Made by a program: the position numbers and the translations under genes
From: Fonticula-like sp. SCN 57-25
Lineage: Eukaryota; Nucleariida; Rotosphaerida
Length of the DNA stretch: 46,690 nt
NCBI GenBank assembly: GCA_001724245.1
Contig: MEDX01000022.1
Coordinates: forward strand, 1 to 46,690
Direction: 5' to 3'
Notes under the pieces: model-generated
Databases searched by the model: none
What the model was told of the DNA's origin: nothing
What the model saw: the letters and a program-made list of their open reading frames with translations, nothing else
Shown here: positions 1 to 10,107 of the stretch, one piece after another
Numbering within the stretch: position 1 is the first letter of the stretch
Layout: each line of letters begins with the position of its first letter

Positions 1-518
1 AGACAATTCGCAGACTGTCTGCTTTGATGCGGGACGTCTGCTGTGCAGATCGGGTGAAAATGCCCCGACGGCCAGACCATTGCACGCTAGCGAATTAAAA
101 GAGGATGAAGCAGTAGACATGATGTAAAATTGCCTAGTAAACCACATTGCACATTTACATGGCGCCGTGCCGTCGGTGTATGCCATTCTTTATTCGTGGT
201 ATGGACAAAAAGTCAGGGGTGGAGTTGAAATCTGGGGTGGATTCATGGGTTGGCATACCAATCTTGCATTGTTGCGTCATTTATTGGATGAGAGTTGGTG
301 CACATTTGCGTCACGTAGGCAGACAAAATGACAGTAGGCAGACAAAATGACAGTGGCGTGACCTTCTATACAAACACGCGCAATATTCGCAATCATTCAG
401 TTTCCCTGCACACGACTGTTGCGTTCCGTATCCTTTCCTCGGTGACGTACTTGTTCCCGATCATCGGGCCGTACCCGTTCTCGCATACCGCTGCACGCCC
501 CTCGTCAGAATAATAAAA
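1..518. other. Left-edge intergenic stretch
   Basis: No gene is supported here. Short open frames lack family resemblance and splice structure. The stretch holds a 19-bp perfect tandem duplication at 315-352 and lies downstream of the minus-strand glycosyltransferase that ends at 519. An AATAAA-like run near 511-517 lies just past that stop codon. Confidence 0.5.
315..352. repeat. 19-bp tandem direct repeat, two copies
   Basis: The unit GTAGGCAGACAAAATGACA occurs at 315-333 and again, without mismatch, at 334-352. It is intergenic, about 170 bp beyond the 3' end of the glycosyltransferase gene. A recent local duplication is the simplest reading. Confidence 0.85.
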
Positions 519-1934
519 TTATATAATGAATGCCTCCGCACCGTAGGTCCACGTGTGGTGCATGTGAATGATGTCTGCAAATATAGGCAGCCAGCTTCTC
601 CTCCTCGACTCGCATACCGAGTTGAACTCTACGCACGCGGTGTACCTCTGCGCCATCCACGCGTTCGCGAGGTGCGCGCCGTGCGGCATGATGAGCACGT
701 CGGCGTTCATAAAATGAAAGGTCTGCTCGGGGAACGTCAGCGACGCCATGTCGTGGATGACCGACGCGTCGATCTCGGTTGGATCGGCGGCACGACCGAC
801 AGCGTCCATAAGCTCGTCCACGTAGGTCAGGTGCCGCGATGACGCGTCGCGCCGGTCGTATGCGAGCACGCGAAGAGGGCCGTCGCCGGTGCGCAGGCGG
901 CTTGTGAGCGTGTCGGCGGCGCCGGGAAGCAGGTAGTCAAGGACGCTGCGGCGGTATAAGAGGAAGCCGCGCTCGTGGAAGGCGTCGCCGGGGCCGCGGA
1001 GGAACCGGTCAGAGGCGTCGCGCGCGCTCTCAAAGCGCTCAAAACAGACAAGCTACCATGCACAAAGTGAGCAATAATGATAAGAAAAAATAGTACGTAC
1101 GGGAGGCAAGAGATGGTCGAATAGAAGGCGCGCGTCAGAGACGTTTGCTGCCGTGATGAGTGTCTTTGCGGCATAGTCGCCGAACGTGTTGCGCGTCCAC
1201 GGGTGGAATGGAAACGTGGCGCAGCCAACGCCGTCAAGCTCGTCGGCAGGGCGACCCTCAACGGCACGGGACATGCCTTGGACGAGAAAGGTGGCACGCT
1301 CGAGTGCGAGGGGTGGTGTGAAAGATGAGCGCCACGCTGCGACGGCGATGTGTGGCCAGACAACGTCCGTCAAAAGATGGCCAACATTGCCCGTGTGCGC
1401 AAACATAAGATGAATAGTCGTCCCTTTTACCATGTAGACTGGGGTATAGGCATGTTAATCAACACGCTTGGTTGCAAGCATCAAATGCGTACTGTCCGAT
1501 GTGTCGGCATTTCGAATATCGGCCAGAGCACGGCCCTTGTACTGCCGCGAAACGGGCGCGCCAACGAGCTCGGGGTCGGTCGAGTAGAGTGTGCCGGTTT
1601 TTCCATCGAGACAGACGTTCTCGCCGGTTTTTCCATCGAGACAGACGTTCTCTAGCACGTCGTATGATTCAGAGTAGGGCACGTCGCCAAAAATGTCGAC
1701 GCGGGACGTTGGCGAAATGCTCTCGAGCGAGATCGGCTCTAGAATCGCCTCTGGCAAGTTAAGCGGAAAGGTACATGATGTATTGACAGCGCCCTTTTGA
1801 TGTTCTTCAAAGGCATTTGACGACGGCGCGGCGGATAGCTGCACGCTCGGGAGATGCGTGACGTCCAGGAAGAAGCCGATCGCGAAGACGATCACAAATA
1901 TGAACGCGACGAGGATGCCCTGGTGGACTCGCAT
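519..1934 (-). CDS. GT61-family (DUF563-like) type II membrane glycosyltransferase
   Basis: Three exons: 1934-1466, 1438-1101 and 1052-519, giving 446 residues. Residues about 6-25 form one hydrophobic segment after a short basic N-terminus, the signal-anchor layout of Golgi glycosyltransferases. Seen motifs are HTGNVGHLLTD in the middle and MPHGAHLANAWM near the C-terminus; the GH(L)..D and HGA signatures are typical of GT61 enzymes (xylosyl- or GlcNAc-transferases such as EOGT). The donor and acceptor sugars cannot be told. Intron 1 is only 27 nt (1465-1439, GTGTTG...CCCCAG) and splicing it joins the frame exactly; intron 2 is 48 nt. Exon 1 contains a perfect in-frame 30-bp tandem duplication that repeats ENVCLDGKTG. 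It is divergent from glyoxalase I with 220 bp between the start codons. Confidence 0.75.
1593..1652. repeat. 30-bp perfect tandem duplication inside the GT61 coding sequence
   Basis: Copies at 1593-1622 and 1623-1652 are identical. On the minus strand they encode ENVCLDGKTG twice, adding ten residues and one extra cysteine in the stem or early luminal part without breaking the frame. Identity at every third base argues for recent origin, or for an assembly duplication. Confidence 0.9.
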
Positions 1935-2154
1935 CGGCTCTGCTTAACCACCATGCGCGGGCGACCGGTAAAGAAAAAGACAGACGCTCTCGTATTAGCG
2001 CCAAGGCGGCAACCGCGCACCGTGCGTCACCTTAAACACCGCTGGCATGACTCGCCTCCTGACCGCCAAGCCACTTTGCTGACATGAATCGTCTCAGCCA
2101 CCCCTCGATTTGAGACACACAATCGACGATTAGCAAGCAACCAACATCGACACG

Positions 2155-2852
2155 ATGGCGACCGCCGGCTTCCGCATGAACCACAGTGCGTGCTCCTCTC
2201 TTTGAACCGCATTCCGGTGCTTTACTTACACTATATTTTCCTTAGCGATGCTCCGCATCAAGGACCCAGTCCGCTCGCTCGCCTTTTACCGCGATGTCCT
2301 CGGCATGACGTACGCAGATGTTATTTCCCACGATCGCTCGATGCTCATGCCACATGTCAGTCTGTTCCACGAGATGCCCGTCGCGCGCGGCAAGTTCACC
2401 AACTACTTCCTTGCGTACGCCGAGCCGGGCGAGGTCGTCGCGACGGACGCGGCCGAGCTGCACCGTCAGCTCTTTGGCCGCCAGGGCGTCGTCGAGCTTT
2501 GCCAGTGCGCACCGCCGCCGCCCGTAAACGCAAACTGATCAATGTGTAGCAACTGGGGCACGGAGTCGGACGAGGCCTTTGCGTACCACAACGGCAACGG
2601 CGAGCCGCGTGGCTTTGGTACTGTCCTTCTACCTTTATTGTATATTTTGCTGATGATCCTTTAGGTCACATCTGCATCACCGTGCCCGACATCCAGGAGG
2701 CGTGCAAGCGCTTCGAGTCGCTCGGCGTCCGCTTCATCAAGACGCTCGAGGGCGGAATGATGCGTAATATTGCGTTCATTGCCGATCCGGATGGCTACTG
2801 GATCGAGGTCGTGTCGTTCAAGCAGCAGCCGTTCATCCCGGAGAGCGCGTGA
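2155..2852 (+). CDS. GLO1: Glyoxalase I (lactoylglutathione lyase)
   Basis: Four exons: 2155-2185, 2246-2504, 2550-2617 and 2665-2852; 181 residues. The enzyme isomerises the methylglyoxal-glutathione hemithioacetal to S-lactoylglutathione in the cytosol. The family layout is clear: MNHTMLRIKDP at the N-terminus, VVELCHNWGTESD, PRGFGHICI and DGYWIEVV. The four expected metal ligands are present: His in NHTML (Gln in the human enzyme, His in yeast and bacteria), Glu in VVEL, His in GFGH and Glu in WIEV. It is a single-domain enzyme of about human length, not the fused double domain of budding yeast. Introns of 60, 45 and 47 nt restore the conserved CHNWGTESD and FGHIC junctions. The start follows the ATG that opens exon 1. 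Confidence 0.95.
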
Positions 2853-3192
2853 ATATTGGCGAGGGTGTAGGACGACATTAGCTGCGATATTTGAAATGAC
2901 CATAGCCGTGTGTTACACTGCGCGGTTTGATTTTAGTGCCAGTGCATGCATATAAAGTACTAGAATACAATATATCAGTGCGGAAGTAATATATCATTGC
3001 ATGCCATTGGATGGACACTTGTATCAGTGTAGATGAAAGAATTCATATGTCTACATAGTGCAACATACATAGCACGTATCATGTGTGTATCAGCCGTATG
3101 TGTGCCCTGTATCGGTATGAAGTATCATATTAACATAATGCAAACAATAATGAACAACGCCCGCTCATAAAATAACATAAAACGCGCCATCA
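2853..3192. other. Intergenic, convergent gene ends
   Basis: About 340 bp between the stop codons of glyoxalase I (+) and the coiled-coil gene (-). It is AT-rich compared with the flanking exons and holds no supported gene or RNA. Confidence 0.5.
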
Positions 3193-4959
3193 TTAAGCGC
3201 CGCTCTGAGCCGCCCTGAGCCGTGCATTCTCCTCCGCCAGCTCCTGCATACTCGCCCTACACATCCTCTGTTAGCATTACCTATAATATTAAACCACAAC
3301 GCACAGCGTCTCCGTCATGATTCCTTCTGTCCCCCGCCGAAGCGTCTCCATGCGCGCCGTCGCATCGTCCGTCTCGCGCTGCGCGTCCCTCAGCAGCGAG
3401 CGCAGCTCTGCATTTTCGCGCCGCAGCTGTGCCGTCGCCTGCTGCACAGCCTCATCGCCGTCGGCCGTCCTGCTCGCCGCTTCCTCCACCCGCTTCTTCA
3501 GCTCGTCAATCTGCTGCCGCTGCACCTCGACAAGGAAGCGAAGCGAGCGAACGCGCTGGCGGCCACGCTCGGCCGACGCGCGCGGCTCGGGAGACGCCGA
3601 CGCGGCGGGCTCAGTCTGCGTACCAGACTCGGCCACGCGCGGCGGCTGCACAGCCTGCTCATGACCATCAATTGCATTCTCCTGATCCTGATCCTGCTCC
3701 TGGTGAATATCTTGATCCATATGTACAGCACTCTGCTCATTCTGCTGCTCCTGCTCGACCTCTTGCTGCGGCTGTTCCTCGTAGAGAACGCGCAGGATGC
3801 GGCGGTCGACCGGCGGCATGTTTTCCTGGTTGGAGTGCGGCGCGCGTGCGTGCCTAGTGCTGCTCGAGAAGCCGCCGCGGAGGTAGGGCGTTGGCGGAAG
3901 GCGCGCCTCGAGGAGGGCGGCAGGGGCGGGCTGCGTGGCAGCGGCAAGGTCGGCGAGGGCAAGGCGATTCATCATGGAGAGCTGCGCGATGTGCGATTGC
4001 GCAGCGGAGAGGTCAAGGCGGAGACGCGCGACTTCGCGATCAAGCTGAAACAGTAATGTGTCAATAATCATACGCACATACCACATGTGTATATAAACTC
4101 TACATACAGTCCACGTATCAAAATAAAACAAACTTACATTATCAACCCGTCCATCCCATACTGCTTTATCCAGTATCGGCCCCTCTCGTACGCTCTCGTT
4201 CTCCTTCAGTGTTGCGGCCAGGGCCGCGTGCTTGACCGCTGCGTCCTCGACGGCTGCCTTGAGGTGCGCCGTCATCTCCTCAAGCAGCGCCGCCGAATTG
4301 TCCGTGTCCGTACCCACCGCCGTCGACCTCGTCTCCACCGACGCCTGCGTCGCTGCAGACTGCGAGTCCGGAGTGGACTGTGTCCCGCTGTCGACGCTGT
4401 TGCTTAGCTGCGACTCGCTCAGCAGCGGCGCCGGCGCAAGCGGCTCGGCATTCGTGCTCTGACGCTTGCTCGGAATGACAATCTCGATGACATCTTCGTA
4501 GATCGAGTCGGCCTTTCGCTTGACCGATCCCGAAGACGAAGACGATGGTGCCCGCGGAGCCGGCGGGGTGGAGGTGACGCGCGGGCGCGGCGGCGGCGCG
4601 ACCGACGAGCCTACGCTCGAACGCGATGATCCGCCGCTCAGACGCGCAGATTCGCGGCGCGAATCACGCCGCGATTCCGTTGTCGATGTGCTCGACGGCG
4701 CGCTTTTTGACCGCGAGCTCGTTGAAAAGTTAAACTCTTGCGGGATGGTCACGTTGCGCGGGGCGGCCGACGGCGGTGCGGGGCGCGGCGCACGAGCCGC
4801 CTTGTTGTCGTGGAGTTGCGTCAGACGCGCGTTCGCGAGAGATGCGTCAGTGGCATTGACATCTGGTGGCGCGCGCCAAGGGGCAAGGAAAGGCTCGCGT
4901 TAATGCCAAGAACGAAACAAGGAAATCGCGCGTACCGATCTTCTGTAGCCCCCTGACAT
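3193..4959 (-). CDS. Coiled-coil protein with a TIPQEFNF motif (TPX2-like N-terminus possible)
   Basis: Exons 4959-4936, 4893-4138, 4044-3305 and 3256-3193; 527 residues. The first exon has only 8 codons. Residues about 55-62 read VTIPQEFNF, reminiscent of the TIPxxFxF segments in TPX2-family spindle proteins; this is suggestive only. The next 130 residues are Ser/Pro/Arg-rich. Long heptad-bearing segments follow (EVARLRLDLSAAQ; then LRRENAELRSLLRDAQRETDD up to the end), broken by a Gln/Glu-rich stretch. Removing a 48-nt intron near the 3' end keeps the coiled coil going to ELAEENARLRAAQSGA. Intron 2 (93 nt, GTAAGT donor) is a multiple of three and free of stops, so a retained form would stay in frame. 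The function is unknown; a microtubule or spindle role would be a guess. Confidence 0.6.
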
Positions 4960-5403
4960 TTCGACCGGGCGCCGACATTTATGCTACACGCCCTTTCTCT
5001 GGGCCTTCTTCCTTTCCCCTCAGTGCGCCTCTTGCCGGCGGCCAAAACGCGCGGGACGCCTGAGAAACGGCGGCGTTCAAAATCAGCGCAAGTTCGCGCG
5101 CTCCCCATATTGCGCCATGTTAACGACCGAAAAAGGGCGCGCGTTTGCTAATCACTGATTAGCTGACAATGGTCAGCTCAGGTATCCCATGTGAAGGGCG
5201 GTCGACTACGACCTTCGTATCTTTCACGTCCTCTCGCGCGCGAAAGGACGGATCTTTGCAGTCTGCGCTTTCAGCTTGCTTGACGACGTCACTGTATTTG
5301 AGGTGTGAACGTGCAGGCGTAGAGGACGACTGATAGGGGAACGCATTCGCTGCGTTTGATTTGTTTGCGTGTAAGCAGCTTTTTTCGTTAAGCCGCCTAC
5401 AAC
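4960..5403. promoter_or_regulatory. Shared upstream region of the coiled-coil gene and LARP1
   Basis: 444 bp between divergent start codons, without a supported gene. It contains two adjacent perfect inverted repeats (5147-5178), listed separately. Promoter function is inferred from position. Confidence 0.5.
5147..5178. repeat. Two abutting palindromes in a divergent promoter
   Basis: GCTAATCACTGATTAGC (5147-5163) has perfect 8-nt arms around one base. Overlapping its end, AGCTGACAATGGTCAGCT (5161-5178) has perfect 7-nt arms around four bases. Both are suitable for dimeric DNA-binding proteins; no factor can be named. Confidence 0.7.
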
Positions 5404-7868
5404 ATGGCCAACGCGCCCCGTGTACGTCCTTTTTTTCTAGCTTTGCCGCGCTTTAATTTTACTATTTCTTTTCTGACGCGCATTTTTGCCTCCTTTTCTT
5501 TTATCATTGCAGGGCGGAAAGGGAAGCAAATGGGTGCCGTTTGAGGCCTTTGTGTCGCAGCATGGCGTGAGCACTGGCGCGCCGAGCGCGACCGATGCTG
5601 ACCAGAGCCGGCCGCCTCGCCCGAACAACGCCGGGTCCCGCCGCCCGCCGGCCGGCAACGGCAAGCGTTCCTATGGCCCGCCTGGTGGTCAGGGCCGTGG
5701 TGGAGCGCAGTACAGCGGTGGCATGTATGCCCCCTTTGGGCAGGTGCCGCTCGATGAGGAGACCCTCAAGATGTACATTCGCGGCCAAGTGTACGTCTCT
5801 TTTCTTTTTGTATGCGGAGAACCTCGTGCTGATTATATCCTTGCTGCGTTCTTGCTGTTAGCGAGTACTATTTTAGCGTGCCGAACCTCGCGCGGGATGT
5901 GTACATCCGCCGCTTGATGGACGCCGAGGGCTTTGTCCCGCTCGAGCAGGTCGCCGCGTTCAACCGCGTCAAGAACCTCACCGACGACGTGAATGTTGTG
6001 CTGGAGGCCATCCAGGATACGCCCGACCTCGAGGTCGTGGACCACAAGATTCGGAGACGGAATGACTGGCAGCGCTTCCTCCTGCCCAGCGTGCAGGGCG
6101 GGTCGCCCTCCATCCCGGCCCTCGAGGAGCCCACTGATAGCCCAAAAATGGTACGAATAGCATAAATGGAGTGGAATTTTATGATGTTGTGACTGGAACT
6201 GTGTCTTTTTGTGGCTGTGTAAGGCATTTTTCGGTTTGTTCTTGACCACTTTTGTTTCGCTCTTGGCACTTTTTCTGACCTCCTTTTTAGACGGCATCTT
6301 CCTCGTCGAGCAGCGTCGCCTCGCTTGACGGCCTCGATGACGAGTCGGAAGAAAAGTGGACTGTTGCCTCTGGCCGCCGCAACTCGCGCCAGCACCGCCG
6401 CTCCTCCTTTAGCAACGCTGCCGGCGACCTTGTCCTCGATGAGGAGCTTGAGAGCGGCAGCATCACGCGCGGCCGCTACTACATGTCTGACGACGACGAG
6501 AGCGACCTTGACGAGCCCTCCTCTGACATTGAGGACGAGTTTTTGGCCAAGCTTGTTATTGTAACGCAGCGCTCTCGGCGAAGCGAAGAGAACGACAAGA
6601 CTGGCGTTGCGTTCCACCGCAAGGCGATGAACGACGAGCTCAGCGACGTCATCAACGACGGTCTTTTGCAGTACGAGAAGCAGCAGCGCAGCCCGCGCGG
6701 CAAGGACCGCAACCGCGGCCGCCGCTTCAACGACCAAAAGGTCGACACGATCAACGAGGAGGAGTTCCAGAGCCTGCAGCGCGTCGCCCCGCGCCCCGCG
6801 CCGTCGCGCAGCCAGCTCGTGCCGTCCGCGAATGTGTCTGCGCCGACGCCGGCCTCGACGCCCATGGCGTACGGCTCGCACCTCGGCGTGACGCCGTCGC
6901 AGTCGTTCATGCTGGGCACGTCGCCCGGCAACTCTGTCGGCCTGTCGACGTCGTTTGGCTCGTCGTCTTCGATGCGCAATTCGTACCACAAGGAGCAGCA
7001 GGCTGCCCACCAGCAGGCGTCGCACCAGTCGCACGGGCAGGGCCGCCGCGGCGGTCAGGGCAAGGGCAACGCCGACAGCGCGCGCAACGCCGACGGCTCG
7101 CTGCGCTTCTACTCGCTGCGCAAGGACAAGCACATCCCGGTGGACCGCCCGAGCAAGCAGAAGACGGCGCACTCGTCGAACCCGCCGTTTGAGGAGCACG
7201 TCGGATGGCTCGTCGGCGAGGCCGACGCCGCGGCGCTCGAGGACGACAAGATCTCGGCGAGCCCGTCGGCGTCGCCGATGCCGTCGCCGTCCAACTCGAG
7301 CCTCTCGACCTCGTGGAAGGGCCCGAGCTCGTTTGAGCCGTCGTCGTTCACTGGGCTGCAGCACCCGTCGCGCGACATTCTCAAGGAGAACGGCTTCAAT
7401 CAGCACAAGTACTACAAGTACCGCTCAAAGGCGCTCAAGGAGCGCAAGCGGCTCGGCGCGGGCATGTCGCGCGAGATGAACACGCTCCTCCGCTTCTGGT
7501 CGTACTTTTTGCGCGACCATTTCAATAAGCGCATGTACAATGAGTTTAAAAAGGTCGCGCTCGAGGACGCCGCGCAGGACTACCGCTACGGCCTCGAGTG
7601 CCTCTTCCGCTTCTACAGCTACGGCCTCGAAAAGAAGTTCCGCCCCGAGGTCGCCCGCGAGTTCCAGGAGCTCGCGCTCCAGGATTACAAGGAGGGTCAC
7701 CTCTACGGTGTCGAAAAGTACTTTGCGTACCTCATGTACAGGCCCGACAAGGAGACCAACAACGTCGAGACCATGCCCGAGCTCCAGGCCGTGCTCGACA
7801 AGTTCAAGTCGCTCGACGACTTTAAGGTCGCCGCGGCGGCTGCGGCGGCTGCGGCCGGCAAGGCGTGA
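5404..7868 (+). CDS. LARP1: La-related protein with La motif and DM15 repeats (LARP1 type)
   Basis: Exons 5404-5421, 5513-5790, 5862-6150 and 6291-7868; 720 residues. The La motif spans about residues 83-170 ([19 protein letters not shown] ... [11 protein letters not shown] ... [15 protein letters not shown]). The C-terminal 130 residues (about 561-690) carry DM15 repeats: [32 protein letters not shown] and [17 protein letters not shown]. This pairing defines LARP1, which in animals binds mRNA 5' TOP motifs and caps and links TOR signalling to ribosomal-protein mRNA translation; budding-yeast Sro9/Slf1 have only the La part. Between the domains lies an acidic then Ser/Pro/Gln-rich linker. The first exon holds just 6 codons before a 91-nt intron. 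A poly-Ala run closes the protein. Confidence 0.92.
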
Positions 7869-8187
7869 GAATGTGGGCGAGATCGCGGCGGAAAAGGTAT
7901 TTTCGGCTGATTTTGGCGTTTTCAAACTCGTTTCTTTATTCCTCCTTTTATTCTCTTTCGTTTCGCTCGGCGAGCAGTTCCGGCCATATCATCAGCATTG
8001 GAAAATTGTGTGTTTTTCGTGAGAAACGAGACGTATATAGGACATGGCATGTTAGGGCGTGCAAAAAGTGGCAAGTATATATATATAAAAATGAAAGGTT
8101 TGAGTTGCCGCTATTTCCTTAATTTGACAAACCGGTATTATTGCTACACACATAAAGTCGAAAATGAAAGGAAAGGCCGTGTGATGT
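7869..8187. other. Intergenic, convergent gene ends
   Basis: About 320 bp between the stops of LARP1 (+) and PEN-2 (-). AT-rich with a short TA repeat near 8078-8088; nothing else recognised. Confidence 0.5.
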
Positions 8188-8562
8188 TTACAGGCCGCCC
8201 TTGGGGAGCGTCGCGGCGATGCGCTCGCCAATGATGCCCCACGTCATCCACTCCACCTGGAAGATGATGAACCAGATAATAAACGGAAATGTGACAATGA
8301 CGGCCGCGCCGAGCCCGCGATACACATCTAATTGTTCAATTAAGAAAGGGAAGGGGCAAGAGAAAGGGTCAGCGCATGGCGGTCATCGCGGGATGGGCGC
8401 ACAGTTGCGGGCGGCCTGCGGCGTATCCTCCTTTTTCAAGATCGGGAAAAAGAGCAAAAAGTTAAATATCCACATGAAGGGAAGGAGAAAGAAGCCGGCA
8501 ATGTAGAGCTTGCGCGCCACGGCGACCTTTTGCTCCTCGGGGAGCTTTTCAAACCGCACCAT
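8188..8562 (-). CDS. PEN2: PEN-2, gamma-secretase subunit
   Basis: Two exons, 8562-8403 and 8327-8188, 99 residues (human PEN-2 is 101). The protein begins MVRFEKLPEEQKVAVARKLY and continues with IAGFFLLPFMWIFNFLLFFP, matching the EEK..CRKYYLGGFAFLPFLWLVN pattern of the family. After the 75-nt intron comes NYVYRGLGAAVIV, a second hydrophobic segment ending in IIWFIIFQVEW, and a short polar tail WGIIGERIAATLPKGGL. PEN-2 completes and activates presenilin in the four-subunit gamma-secretase of the endomembrane system. The human C-terminal DYLSF motif is not conserved. Presenilin, nicastrin and APH-1 would have to be found elsewhere in the genome. Two reverse CCAAT boxes lie 51 and 81 bp upstream of the ATG. 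Confidence 0.88.
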
Positions 8563-8983
8563 GGCGGCCGCTTTGTGTTTGCTCGAGGGCGCTCGAGAAT
8601 AATGATCCGATTTGATTGGTCGGCTCTTGATATACAAGGCGCTGATTGGCTGCCGTCGGCTCTGTGTATGCAGGGACGGCAGCGGTGAAGCAAGGGGAGC
8701 AAAGCGTACTGGGCGTACTAAAAGACATTGAATAAGAGTATATCATTATATCTAACGTCTAGGAAATTGCTATTGTCTTGGTATTCCGTTTAATGGACCA
8801 TTCTCACATGATAAATTCGGAATCAAATGCCTAGTTGTCTTTATAAAATATGCTCATAAAGTATCACAGAAGCACTCTTATGGTCACTTTTACACATATG
8901 CATAGTTGTACAATCATACTTTTCTACCACGCGGCTGCGTCTGTAGTCAAAAACTCGCTCGGCCGCCCTCTTTTCTCAGAACT
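8563..8983. other. Intergenic: PEN-2 upstream region and LON-gene 3' flank
   Basis: 420 bp. The part next to PEN-2 is GC-rich and carries two TGATTGG elements; the rest is AT-rich and holds no supported gene. Confidence 0.5.
8613..8649. promoter_or_regulatory. Paired CCAAT boxes upstream of PEN-2
   Basis: TGATTGG (reverse CCAATCA) occurs at 8613-8619 and 8643-8649, 30 bp apart, upstream of the minus-strand PEN-2 start; since the gene is on the minus strand they read CCAATCA in its direction. The same heptamer recurs at 22848-22854 (RPL4/SEC61 gamma promoter) and, in the other orientation, at 38270-38276 upstream of the mitochondrial carrier. NF-Y-type binding is inferred from the known CCAAT consensus. 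Confidence 0.5.
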
Positions 8984-10000
8984 TTATGCAGAAGGTGTCG
9001 GCGCCGCGCTGCTGTGCTGCTCGATGAGGCTCTTCAAAACTGTAATTTCCTTGCGCAGTCTGCTCTCGGTCGAGTCGCACGAGAGAAGCTCCTGCCTGAA
9101 ATCCTATTGGTACAGCGATGTCAGCACAAAAGAGTCAGCGTGATAGCGCGCGCACCCTTGCGGCCGGCAGGAGCGCCGCGAGCTTGTATGAAAACGACGC
9201 CATGTCATTCTTTTGAATTGCGCTTGAAAGGTCGTTGAGGAGCAACTGGTTGACGATCGGCACGTCAAAGGGCGCGTCGTACGGAAGGTCGATGCACTTG
9301 TGGAAGAGATCCTTGGCTTCGTTGGCGAGTGCGTGCATCCTCTCGCTGGTCGCAGCGCCGCTGGCCGCCTCGGTCGCGCCCGCAGACGCCGCCGCGGTGT
9401 CCTCAGAGTCGATAAACTCGACTTCGGCGACGTGGAATCCGAGCAGATTCCGCTCCTGATGCAGGATGCGGAACCGGCGCAGGCCCTCGCAGTCGACCTT
9501 TCCGTTCAGTGTACCGCCCGATGCCGGCAGGCGCAGCAGCGCCTCCGTACCAATGTCCTCACCCGCCCAGTCTGTGATGAGCTTGATGCGCGACGATGCG
9601 GGCGCAGCGGGATCCACGGGCGGGGCCGGCAGCGGCGACGGCGCCTTGAGCGTGACGACGCCGAATGTCGGGCGATCGCTCTTTACCAAATCAGAAATCA
9701 TAAACCTAAAAGAAAAGACGGAAAGAGAGAAAAAAGAGCGTGAGAATAGTGCGGGGGCGGCGCGACAAAAGAGGCGCACTGATGACGTGGCTCGCAAAGC
9801 GGGAGTGTGGCCTTGGTGCCCGGGAACAGCACCGAGTTGTTTTCAAAGAGCGCGAGGCGGCCATACCGGTCCGAGCCGCCCTTTGCGGGTAACGTAGAAG
9901 GCGAGGAAGAGGAAGAGGGCGTGACGGACATGAAGCGAGCGCCGTGGGAGCGCAGGGCGGCGCCCATCCGCGCCACCGACGCACTCGTCCGCAGCATCAT
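8984..10000 (-). CDS. Stand-alone LON N-terminal (substrate-binding) domain protein, probably mitochondrial
   Basis: Exons 10000-9780, 9705-9156 and 9103-8984; 296 residues. After an Arg/Ser/Ala-rich, acid-free N-terminus (MMLRTSASVARMGAALRSHG), which looks like a mitochondrial presequence, comes the Lon N-terminal fold: LALFENNSVLFPGTKATLPL, CEPRHQFMISDLVKSD, FGVVTL, DIGTEALL and RFRILH. There is no AAA+ ATPase or Ser-Lys protease domain, and the exon structure ends 120 nt after the last intron in a short helix (RLRKEITVLKSLIEQ). Stand-alone LON-domain proteins exist in bacteria and eukaryotes with mostly unknown roles, so a substrate-binding or adaptor role is inference. An Ala/Ser-rich insert lies near residue 180. 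Confidence 0.78.
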
Positions 10001-10107
10001 CTCGGGATGTGGTCTTGTGACAATGCTGTGGACAATCTGATGACGTCAACCAAATGTGGGGGGTGTATTCGTCTGGAATGATCGGTTTTCATGTACAAAA
10101 GTGATGT

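Noticed and set aside
5868-7406. Long Arg/Leu/Val-rich open frame antisense to LARP1
   Set aside because: Antisense shadow of GC-rich codons; low-complexity composition, while the plus strand encodes clear La and DM15 domains.
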